Below are positions 45,953-53,480 of a stretch of DNA of 64,000 nt, piece after piece. Position 1 is the stretch's first letter. Every line of letters starts with the position of its first letter. This DNA is from Bacillus sp. ISL-45 (lineage in GTDB: Bacteria > Bacillota > Bacilli > Bacillales > Cytobacillaceae). The notes beneath the pieces were generated by a model. The model saw nothing but the letters and a program-made list of their open reading frames with translations. It searched no databases and was not told the origin of the DNA. The translations under genes were made by a program, and so were the position numbers. The stretch is from NCBI RefSeq assembly GCF_018613195.1, contig NZ_JAGGQQ010000024.1, positions 1 to 64,000 of the forward strand, read 5' to 3'.

Positions 45953-46333
45953 ATGGAAAAGAAGAAAGTAGTGGTAATGGCTTTGCATGATGAATTGGAG
46001 TCTGCCTACCCACCTTTGAATGTGGCAGTAGGCGCTGCATCATCAGGTGCAGAGGTCGTCCTGGCATTTTCCCGCAGGGGGGTAAATATCCTGGATAAAC
46101 GGTATGTTTCCGTCCCGTCTGAGGACCTTGAATACTTATCAAATGCATTGAATGACTTTGGAGTATCTTCTGTTCATGACCTACTCGGGATCGCCGTAGA
46201 AATGGGGGCCCAGCTGTATGTGGTGGATATGGACGTGAACGATCATTTTGAATTTATCCATCCCGCAGAACAAGTACCGATCAAATGGCTGTTGAACGAA
46301 GCAGCATCTGCGGATTTATTTATGCATTTTTAA
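45953..46333 (+). CDS. DsrE-family protein 2
   Basis: This 126-residue paralogue of the upstream gene shares the block ILDKRYVSVPSEDLEYL with it (LDKRYVKIMERTHNMDLQ there). It lacks the cysteine at the equivalent position: the corresponding stretch is AVEMGAQLYVVDMDVND. The pair may therefore form a heteromer in which only the first partner carries sulfur. TGGAGGGGAAGAGC provides the ribosome binding site. Confidence 0.75.
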   Translation: MEKKKVVVMALHDELESAYPPLNVAVGAASSGAEVVLAFSRRGVNILDKRYVSVPSEDLEYLSNALNDFGVSSVHDLLGIAVEMGAQLYVVDMDVNDHFEFIHPAEQVPIKWLLNEAASADLFMHF

Positions 46334-46349
46334 GCTGCGGGAATAGATT

Positions 46350-46640
46350 CAGACAGGTTTGGGATGGAAACGTGAAAAGCTGTCAAGAAAACCCTGTTAT
46401 TATGACAGGTTTGAAGTGCCAAGCAGGAAAGCTGTCAAGAAAACCCCGTTATTGTGACGGGTTTGGGGTGCAAAGGAGAAAAGCTGTCAAGAAAAGCTTG
46501 TTATTGTGACAGGTTTGGAGTGCCAAGCAGGAAAGCTGTCAAGAAAACCCGTAATTATGACAGGTTTGGGCCGCAAAGCAGAAAAGCTGTCAAGAAAACC
46601 CCGTAATTGTGGTGCCAAGCAGGAAAGCTGTCAAAATAGC
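46350..46640. repeat. Tandem array of 52-bp hairpin repeats
   Basis: The block AGCTGTCAAGAAAA starts at 46378, 46430, 46482, 46534, 46585 and 46626, a period of 52, 52, 52, 51 and 41 bp. The first unit has inverted arms CTGTCA and TGACAG separated by 17 bases, and most others keep them. The tail of a further unit lies before the first block. The sequence is unrelated to the array at position 1, but unit length and architecture are alike. Confidence 0.92.
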
Positions 46641-46672
46641 ATAGGCCCCGGACCCGGGCTTTAGTGAGATCG

Positions 46673-46706
46673 AAAAAAGACAGAGAATCCGTCTCTCTGT
46701 CTTTTT
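46673..46706 (-). terminator. Terminator of the GGDEF gene
   Basis: AAAGACAGAGA pairs with TCTCTGTCTTT. The stem overlaps the stop codon of the minus-strand gene, and T residues follow on that strand. Confidence 0.8.
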
Positions 46707-47994
46707 ACATAGCACTGATCGGATCACGCTGGGCAAGCTCGTCCTTGAAGGTGACTTTATTTTTACCGAGCTCTTTTGATTGGAGCAACAGCTGGTCAGC
46801 ATATATATAGCCCTTTTCCATGGAGGTATATTGGTTTACTTTGAAGTAATATAGCCCAAAGGAAGAGGTGATGGTGACATCATGTCTGCTTGATTGATAA
46901 TCGACCTCGACTGAGCTCGTTTCAACTCCAAGACGGATTTTTTCCACAAGCTCGATTGTCTCCCTGAAGGATCTCTCCCTAAGAATCAAGGTGAATTCTT
47001 CCCCGCCGCTGCGGAAGACATAATCGTTCTCTGATAAATAGTTTTTAAGAGTGTTGGCAAAATGCTGGATGACCCGATCTCCAACAGCATGGTTAAAGGA
47101 GTCGTTGATCAGCTTGAATTTATCGATGTCCGCTACAACGATGCCGAGTTTTTCACCAGTCTGGTTTAACTCGGACATTTTTTTATCCATATAAGCACGG
47201 TTTGGAATACCGGTAAGGAAATCGGTATACGCCATTTGCTCGAACTTGTCCCGTTCAATTTTGTTCTGGATGCTTTGTGATTTTGACTGAAAGGAACGGC
47301 TGACGAGATAGTTCAGGATAAATAATCCCACGACCATTTCCCAACGCTGCTCCTCAAGCAACAGCAGGAGCAACCCATTCGTGAACGCTGTTTTACCTAG
47401 ATCCAGCCAGTTATTGCTTTCTTTGTAAAATTTGATCGCCTGCTGCAAGTTCTTGATTTCTCCCAAAATAAAAAAGGCGGTTGATAGGAATGTATAGGAA
47501 ATCAATGTAGTCGTCACAGCAAGGATGCACATCAAAATCCAGAATCCGAATGGGATCTCCTCAAATAACGGGTACCCCAATTGATACAGGAAATAGCCAA
47601 TTGAGTAAATTAGCACATGGGCGCCTATATTGTAAAATGTATCGGAAAACTCACTTTCATCGGCAGTTTTCGCACTTTTTCTTGAAAAATAAACTGTGAA
47701 ACGATAAACGGCTTCAAAAATGAAAAGACCAATCGGACCCGCAAAAATCCCAAAAGAAAGACTATAGCTGATTCCGTAGTCAAATTTCATCGCTCCGCTT
47801 TGCGCATGAATTCTTAAATGGTTATAAAGGGTGGAAAATAACCAATAAATGAATAACGCTATCAAAAAAGTATTTTTGTCTGTAGTAAAAGTGCCTAATC
47901 CAAAAGCCACGGCGATAGCAGTGAAAAACAATGAAAAGTCATATAACCTAGCTTTTAGCATCGGCAGAAAATCCCCTTTCCCAAACTCTACCAT
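46705..47994 (-). CDS. Membrane-bound diguanylate cyclase
   Basis: The 429-residue protein has about six membrane segments in the first 230 residues and a C-terminal GGDEF domain. The active-site loop reads SGGEEF, an accepted catalytic variant, within DYVFRSGGEEFTLILRE. The substrate region GIVVADIDKFKLINDSFNH is intact, so c-di-GMP synthesis is likely. There is no obvious RxxD inhibitory site at the expected position. The first Met at 47994 has AGGAT upstream; a second Met 11 codons later (47961) has AAAGGGGA upstream and is also possible. Confidence 0.88.
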   Translation of the reverse strand: MVEFGKGDFLPMLKARLYDFSLFFTAIAVAFGLGTFTTDKNTFLIALFIYWLFSTLYNHLRIHAQSGAMKFDYGISYSLSFGIFAGPIGLFIFEAVYRFTVYFSRKSAKTADESEFSDTFYNIGAHVLIYSIGYFLYQLGYPLFEEIPFGFWILMCILAVTTTLISYTFLSTAFFILGEIKNLQQAIKFYKESNNWLDLGKTAFTNGLLLLLLEEQRWEMVVGLFILNYLVSRSFQSKSQSIQNKIERDKFEQMAYTDFLTGIPNRAYMDKKMSELNQTGEKLGIVVADIDKFKLINDSFNHAVGDRVIQHFANTLKNYLSENDYVFRSGGEEFTLILRERSFRETIELVEKIRLGVETSSVEVDYQSSRHDVTITSSFGLYYFKVNQYTSMEKGYIYADQLLLQSKELGKNKVTFKDELAQRDPISAM

Positions 47995-48243
47995 ATAATT
48001 TTATCCTATATATAAATCTAGTTGCAAAGTAATTTTTTTGATTTGTGAAAATTTTTGATCATTTCTTTCGTCTTCTGCATAGCATAAAAGGCTATAATGA
48101 AAATATCGGCAGGAAAAATTTATTATCCATCAGAATATACCGGAGACAGGGATTTTACACAGTTTGTCGAATAATCTTATAATATAAATTCAGAATTTTT
48201 AATTAATAATCATCAATACAATAATAAAAGAGAGGGGTTATGT

Positions 48244-49119
48244 ATGGATCTTATTTATGGTGGGATAGTAGTCCTTTTATTGTTAGCTGCTGTAAGTTCA
48301 TTGCTGTATTTTCAGCGGAAGAACCGAATTAAACAGCTGCCTTCCAACAATCCGCAAGCTTTTCTGGAAAAAGGGCTTCGCCAGGAAGGCAAGAAGCTTG
48401 TGGCTGTAATCGGCGGGGATGCGGTACATGGCAACATAAGCTATAATTTTGTCGATGATGCAGCCAGGAGGCGCAGCTGCAGGGACTATCAATTCATCAA
48501 TGCCGGAGTCAATGGCAGTACGGCTTATGATGTGCTGCAGCGATTGGGCGATGTGATTTCCTGCCAACCTGATTTCATAGTGATTTTAGTCGGACTGAAT
48601 GATGCCGCGGCAAAAATAGCCCCTGAGTTTGCCAAAATGAATATTAAGCTTGCAGAGCAATTAGAAAAGCCCTCATTATTGGTGTACGAAAAGAACCTTG
48701 CCCTCATTGTGGCAAGGCTGAAAGCAGAAACACATGCAAAAATAGGGTTATTGTCGCTTCCGATAGTGGGAGAGAATCTTTTTTCGAAAGCGAATAAGGA
48801 AATTGACCAGTACAATGAGGTCATCAAAAAAATTGCGGAAGTGTCCAATGTTTCTTACCTTCCTTTTAACGAAAAATTGAAGGCTTATTTAAAAGGTAAA
48901 GGGCACACGCGAGGGCGGTCGCTGAAAAACAGCACGAAGCTGTACGAAAAGGCGGTCATCGAGCGTTTCGTATACGGCTACAGCCTTGACCGCATATCGG
49001 CCCGGAACGGATACTTGCTGCTCACCGACGGGATGCATTTGAACAGTACGGCAGGGATGATGGCGGCACATCAAATCGAATTATTCCTGAAAAAGAATGA
49101 GCTGAAAGCAATCCAATAA
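48244..49119 (+). CDS. SGNH/GDSL-like protein lacking the catalytic serine
   Basis: The 291-residue protein has an N-terminal membrane anchor (about residues 5-22) and an SGNH-hydrolase fold. Blocks II (NAGVNGSTAYDVL), III (VILVGLNDAA) and V (LTDGMHLNSTAG) are conserved, giving Gly, Asn, Asp and His of the active site. Block I, normally GDS, reads VIGGDAVHGN: the nucleophile serine is alanine (codon GCG). It may be a catalytically dead sensor or scaffold, or may use another residue. The gene is otherwise intact. Confidence 0.82.
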   Translation: MDLIYGGIVVLLLLAAVSSLLYFQRKNRIKQLPSNNPQAFLEKGLRQEGKKLVAVIGGDAVHGNISYNFVDDAARRRSCRDYQFINAGVNGSTAYDVLQRLGDVISCQPDFIVILVGLNDAAAKIAPEFAKMNIKLAEQLEKPSLLVYEKNLALIVARLKAETHAKIGLLSLPIVGENLFSKANKEIDQYNEVIKKIAEVSNVSYLPFNEKLKAYLKGKGHTRGRSLKNSTKLYEKAVIERFVYGYSLDRISARNGYLLLTDGMHLNSTAGMMAAHQIELFLKKNELKAIQ

Positions 49120-49120
49120 A

Positions 49121-49157
49121 AAAGGATACTGATCCAACGGCAGTATCCTTTCTCTTT
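49121..49157. terminator. Shared terminator of the SGNH and VOC genes
   Basis: AAAGGATACTG pairs with CAGTATCCTTT, with T-rich flanks on both strands. Confidence 0.85.
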
Positions 49158-49531
49158 TAAGCCTTAACCTCGCTAATGAAGGCATGAGTGTTTTCCTCTG
49201 TGTCCTTGAAGAACACCATCCATGTTTCAGTGTCGCCGATTTTAGCGACAACATGCGGCTCCCCAATGAACTGTACACCATCTGAAAGTTCTTCATATTT
49301 TGCCTTGATATCTGCAACCTGTAAATAGATGACTGAACTAGGATGGGCAAATTGCTCGTTTTCAGGAAGGGTTAACAGAAGACGGACCCCTTCACAGTCA
49401 AAGAACGCCATTGTATCCGTATTAAACAATAACAACAGACCTAATTGTTCTTGGTAAAAGGCAGTGGCCCTTTCGATATTTTTTACTGGTATTCCAATTT
49501 GGCCAACCTTCTGGATTGGATTTGAGTGCAT
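49157..49531 (-). CDS. VOC-family protein
   Basis: This 124-residue protein is of the glyoxalase/bleomycin-resistance (VOC) superfamily: QIGIPVKNIERATAFYQEQLG is the typical first strand and helix, and the second repeat starts at VIYLQVADIKAKYEEL. The specific reaction cannot be inferred. It is followed on the same strand by two alpha/beta-hydrolase genes upstream, so the three may be one transcript. Confidence 0.82.
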   Translation of the reverse strand: MHSNPIQKVGQIGIPVKNIERATAFYQEQLGLLLLFNTDTMAFFDCEGVRLLLTLPENEQFAHPSSVIYLQVADIKAKYEELSDGVQFIGEPHVVAKIGDTETWMVFFKDTEENTHAFISEVKA

Positions 49532-49541
49532 GATTTGCCTC

Positions 49542-50414
49542 CTAGTAATGTTTTTTCAGAAATTCCTTTATATCTGTGTCGATTTGGTCAAGATGTGTGA
49601 GAGATGGAAAGTGTCCCATCTGGTACTTTTTCAATTCTAGTTCGTCCCCTAAAAGTCCTTGTATTTTTTTGGAAATAATGTTTCCTGGAAAAAATACATC
49701 CTCTGTTCCTGTTATGGCAAGAGTAGGGGCACTGTAACCTCTCAGTTCCTCCGCAGTTGTCAGCTTGGGCATCTCTTGTTCAAGTGTTGTGTGTTTAAAA
49801 ATATTGCCGATGATGCTTTCATCCAGCTGCTTCATGCTATTGGAGGACATTACATCAGCAATTTTGCGCAGGCTTCGGGCAGATCCGTTTATTTTATAAA
49901 AAACCATCGGGACAAGGATTTCCTTGATCATTTTAAGCTTCGAGCCAAGACTGATCCCTGCAGGTGCGATAAGAACAGCGCAATGGATTCTTTCTGGCAT
50001 AAATGCAGCAAGCCGGAGGATAATGCCGCCTCCGTAAGATGGGCCGATGAATGCACATTTTTCAATCCCGTAATGGTCCATCAAATCGGCAATCCATTGG
50101 GCAAAGCTTTCGTCAGAAGCGGAGATTCTCGTTTCATCACTGTATCCCGGATGGCCGATCGTGTCAGGTGCGTATATCTTATACTCCTCCAGCAAGCCTT
50201 TGAACCATGACAGAGTGATAGGATTAATGCAATTGCCGCCCTGAAAAATAAATAAAGGCTTCCCGTCTTCCTTTCCCATTACCAGTACATGTGTACTGCC
50301 AAATCTCGTCTGGACATAATCCCTTGAGATCAGTGATTCGAACTGGGTAAGATACTCTTCATATTGGTTAAGTATCTCCTTTTTTCCTTCTGGGCTTTTA
50401 TAAATAGTTTTCAT
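49542..50414 (-). CDS. Alpha/beta hydrolase
   Basis: The 290-residue protein has the alpha/beta-hydrolase fold. The nucleophile elbow is GPSYGGG, the oxyanion region is FIFQGGNC, and the catalytic Asp and His are likely in TGTEDVFFPGN and GHFPSLTH. The substrate is unknown. Its start overlaps the end of the upstream hydrolase gene by four bases. Confidence 0.8.
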   Translation of the reverse strand: MKTIYKSPEGKKEILNQYEEYLTQFESLISRDYVQTRFGSTHVLVMGKEDGKPLFIFQGGNCINPITLSWFKGLLEEYKIYAPDTIGHPGYSDETRISASDESFAQWIADLMDHYGIEKCAFIGPSYGGGIILRLAAFMPERIHCAVLIAPAGISLGSKLKMIKEILVPMVFYKINGSARSLRKIADVMSSNSMKQLDESIIGNIFKHTTLEQEMPKLTTAEELRGYSAPTLAITGTEDVFFPGNIISKKIQGLLGDELELKKYQMGHFPSLTHLDQIDTDIKEFLKKHY

Positions 50415-51460
50415 AGATTGATAACCTCTGCTTTAATATGACTTAATTCATTGATAAGGTGCTTTTCGATCAGTGCCGTATCATCCGGGTGAAAGAGATG
50501 GGCCGATTTCTCCATCCATATGAATTTTTTCTCATGGTTCGTTTTCAGGGTATTGAAATAGTCTTCTGCAAAATGGGGATGGACATGGACATCTTTCCTG
50601 CCATGAATGAAGGTGACGGGAATCTCAACAGATGGCACCTCTTTTTGCACATTAATGTTCGGGATATTCCTGATGAATTCGTCTGTATAAATCAGCTTGA
50701 ATCCACTGTAAAAAGAATGAAACACATCGGCAAATACGTAGTCCTTTGCAGTGAGCATGCCAAGGGATACCCTTGCCAGGCCAGGGTGCTTGATGTTGTC
50801 ATCCTGGTAGACCATGGTACTGTACCTCATCTGCCATTTCCGTAAAATCCCCCATTGTTTATAGCCCTTGGTAAAAGGCGGATTGCCAACAGCTTCAAGC
50901 TCATTCAATGCTTTAAAATCACCGCGCCGCTTGGCTTCTTCTTTAACCCAGGCAAGACCCGCACGGTCATTTTCAGTCCAGCTGATAATCTGTGAGATAC
51001 CTGCATAGGAGTGGAATTTACCAGGTTGTCTTTTCAAAAGGTACATGCCAATCAAGGTACCGAATGAATGAGCCGCCAGGAAGATTTTTTCCTGATGGAA
51101 CGTTTCTCTTAAAAAATCCGTCAGCTCAGCTGCATCGGATACAAGCTGTTCAAAGGTCATGGATGTTTGTGTAATATCTTTGTGATAGGATTTGCCTGTG
51201 CCTCGCTGGTCCCAAAAGACAACGGTAAAGTGCTTAACCAGCTCTTTGGTGTTGGTAGCGACAGTATAGTTTTTTCCTCTGGAAGAGACGCCAGGCAGAG
51301 GCATGGAAGGACCGCCGTGTAAAAACAGCAATACCGGGTTCTTAGGTGAGTGGGACTGGATGAGAATTTTTTGTTGAACTCCGCCGAGTCTAATCGTTTC
51401 AATCCGGTCAATTCCGTCTTCCGGAATATGAAAGTCAGGCTTGCGAGAGAAAAAGCCCAT
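50411..51460 (-). CDS. Alpha/beta hydrolase (proline iminopeptidase-like)
   Basis: The 349-residue protein resembles the S33 proline iminopeptidase group: HGGPSMPLPG holds the oxyanion HGGP, DQRGTGKS is the family signature, and the nucleophile elbow is AHSFGTLIG rather than the usual GGSWG. The catalytic Asp and His are probably in HGRKDVHVHP and SAHLFHPD. It is the first gene of a pair coupled by an ATGA overlap. Confidence 0.82.
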   Translation of the reverse strand: MGFFSRKPDFHIPEDGIDRIETIRLGGVQQKILIQSHSPKNPVLLFLHGGPSMPLPGVSSRGKNYTVATNTKELVKHFTVVFWDQRGTGKSYHKDITQTSMTFEQLVSDAAELTDFLRETFHQEKIFLAAHSFGTLIGMYLLKRQPGKFHSYAGISQIISWTENDRAGLAWVKEEAKRRGDFKALNELEAVGNPPFTKGYKQWGILRKWQMRYSTMVYQDDNIKHPGLARVSLGMLTAKDYVFADVFHSFYSGFKLIYTDEFIRNIPNINVQKEVPSVEIPVTFIHGRKDVHVHPHFAEDYFNTLKTNHEKKFIWMEKSAHLFHPDDTALIEKHLINELSHIKAEVINL

Positions 51461-51755
51461 TACATCACCTCGTTTGATATACTTTTAATGTAAAAATAAC
51501 CTATTTTTAGGTGGAATCCCATTATTCACTATATTACTTTAGAACCAGGAAAATATCTCTGAAAAATTGAAACTTCTTTAAGCTTGGTCTGCTCAAAAGG
51601 AGAAAAGGTTTGAAAAGGTAGGAACTCGAAAACAAATGGGCTAGACATTATCCAGCGCCATCTATTATCTATTGGTTTCTGGATGGCAATATGATCTAAC
51701 ATCCTCCATGCAGGTGTATAATAACGATATTCAATCCAATATAGGGGGCATAATC
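51461..51755. other. Gap between hydrolase and HAD remnant
   Basis: Nothing recognisable apart from probable promoters for the flanking divergent genes. Confidence 0.4.
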
Positions 51756-52116
51756 ATGCTTGAATTGAACATCCCGGGCAGAGGCCAATTCACTATTCAT
51801 CATCTTGTTCTGGATTTTAATGGCACGATCGCTTTTAACGGCGAGATGATTCCTGGCGTGGCTGAAAGAATCATGCTGTTAAGCAAAGACGTGGAGATTC
51901 ATGTTATAACAGCAGATACGAATGGATCTGTCGTGGGGCAATGCAGCGGGCTGCCGGTTAACGTGCATGTACTCCAATCTGATGACCACACTGCTGAAAA
52001 AGGGGAGTTTGTTCGTAACCTTGATGGAGTGATTTGTATGCGTGATCGAAAAAATCAATGATGCGCTTGATTTGCTGCTGAATCCTAAGCGGCTGATCGC
52101 AACGCTGCGCAAGTAG
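51756..52116 (+). pseudogene. HAD-family hydrolase, internally deleted
   Basis: The start MLELNIPGRGQFTIHHLVLDFNGTIAFNG is a complete HAD N-terminus with the nucleophile in LDFNGT. After about 95 residues the frame runs into a stop at 52061. From 52042 another frame reads IEKINDALDLLLNPKRLIAT, the usual C-terminus of the same small HAD family, up to a stop at 52116. The middle part with the GNGxND metal motif is missing. The gene has therefore lost an internal segment of roughly 30-40 codons and changed frame. TAGGGGG still precedes the ATG at 51756. Confidence 0.82.
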
Positions 52117-52188
52117 CAGGGCCCGAACTGAAAAAACATTGCCCAAGTATGCGTCTGAACTGGAAAAAAACGCACAGAATTTCCAGTT

Positions 52189-52316
52189 CGCCAATAAATT
52201 TTGATTATCGCGAATAAATGGGGTGAAATCGCCAATAAATAAATTTTTTCGCCAATAAAATCTGAAAATCGCCAATAAAGTTGTGAAAAGCGCCAATAAA
52301 CGAATTCGCCAATGAA
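52189..52316. repeat. CGCCAATAAA array with 20-21-bp period
   Basis: The decamer CGCCAATAAA or a one-base variant starts at 52189, 52209, 52230, 52250, 52270, 52291 and 52307, so spacing is 20, 21, 20, 20, 21 and 16 bp, close to two helical turns. The sequence between the decamers is not conserved except for being AT-rich. Confidence 0.85.
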
Positions 52317-52787
52317 TTTAGGCAATGAAAACTGGCCTTTTACCTCCAATCGGCTCAACTTCAGGAGCTTGAGCCCTATTTTTCTGCAGGAAATCTTTAT
52401 TGTTACGAGTAAACACCTCACTATTAGGAGTAAAACATCTCAAAATTCCCTTTCCTCTCATCCTTCAAAAAAAATATAATAGATTCACACACCACTTTTG
52501 CCATTAGGCTCTTTTCTCAAACTTTTTTGCTATGACTACAAAATAGGATGGAATTACCGAAGTTTCTTCCCAAATTAACCCTTATTATGAGAAAAGAGCT
52601 TGCAAACTTGGTACCGACATACAAAATGGTTTTTATCACGTTAAAATCGGCTTTTGGATTTTAACAACATAAAACAGCCTGCCATTATTAAGAAAATCTT
52701 AAGATTTATACTCGGTGAATATTAAGGTTCACTGTCTAAAATAATCAATATCAAAGCTTGCCTGTAGGGAAGGAGGTTTTTTCAAAC
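52317..52787. other. AT-rich gap before the two-component genes
   Basis: No gene is seen. A pair of GAGTAAA blocks occurs at 52407 and 52429. AATCTTAAGATT at 52695-52706 is a perfect palindrome within the likely promoter region of the two-component operon. Confidence 0.4.
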
Positions 52788-53480
52788 GTGGAACAATACA
52801 ATGTACTAGTCGTTGATGATGAGAAAGAGATCCGTGATGCGATTGAGATTTATTTGAAGAATGAAGGAATCAAGGTGATTAAAGCTGCGGATGGAATTGA
52901 GGCGATCGAGAAGCTGAATGAGCAGCCGGTTCACTTAATTTTGCTCGATGTGATGATGCCTCGCCAGGATGGGATTACGACGACTTTCCGGATTCGCGAG
53001 AACAAGAATATCCCGATCATCATTTTGAGCGCGAAAGCCGAGGATACGGATAAAATCCTCGGCCTTCAGGTCGGTGCGGACGACTATGTGACGAAGCCGT
53101 TCAATCCGCTCGAATTGATTGCACGGGTAAAATCCCAGCTGAGGAGATATGTCACGCTCGGTACATATGAGGGGAAAGCGAAAGTCATCGACCTTAACGG
53201 CCTGACACTCGACCAATCCTCAAAGGAAGTCACAGCGCATGGGGAGCCAGTCAAATTGACACCTATCGAGTACAAGATCCTCGAGCTGCTGATGACGAAT
53301 GCCGGCAGAGTGTTCTCGATCAATGATATATATGAGCGGGTATGGAAGGAACCAAGCTACAATGCCGAAAACACTGTGGCGGTCCATATCCGGAAAATCC
53401 GCGAGAAAATAGAGATCGATCCGAAGAATCCAAGATTTTTGAAGGTGGTGTGGGGGATTGGATATAAAATCGAAAAGTAA
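52788..53480 (+). CDS. OmpR-family response regulator (VanR-like)
   Basis: The 230-residue protein has a receiver domain (VLVVDDEKEIRDAI, phosphorylation site in LLDVMMP, VTKPFNPLEL) and an OmpR-type winged helix (ENTVAVHIRKIREKIEIDP). The GTG at 52788 follows AAGGAGG by 11 bases; the frame upstream would run through that site. The 3' end overlaps the kinase gene by 23 bases. The target genes cannot be inferred, since no transporter or wall gene follows directly. Confidence 0.9.
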   Translation: MEQYNVLVVDDEKEIRDAIEIYLKNEGIKVIKAADGIEAIEKLNEQPVHLILLDVMMPRQDGITTTFRIRENKNIPIIILSAKAEDTDKILGLQVGADDYVTKPFNPLELIARVKSQLRRYVTLGTYEGKAKVIDLNGLTLDQSSKEVTAHGEPVKLTPIEYKILELLMTNAGRVFSINDIYERVWKEPSYNAENTVAVHIRKIREKIEIDPKNPRFLKVVWGIGYKIEK

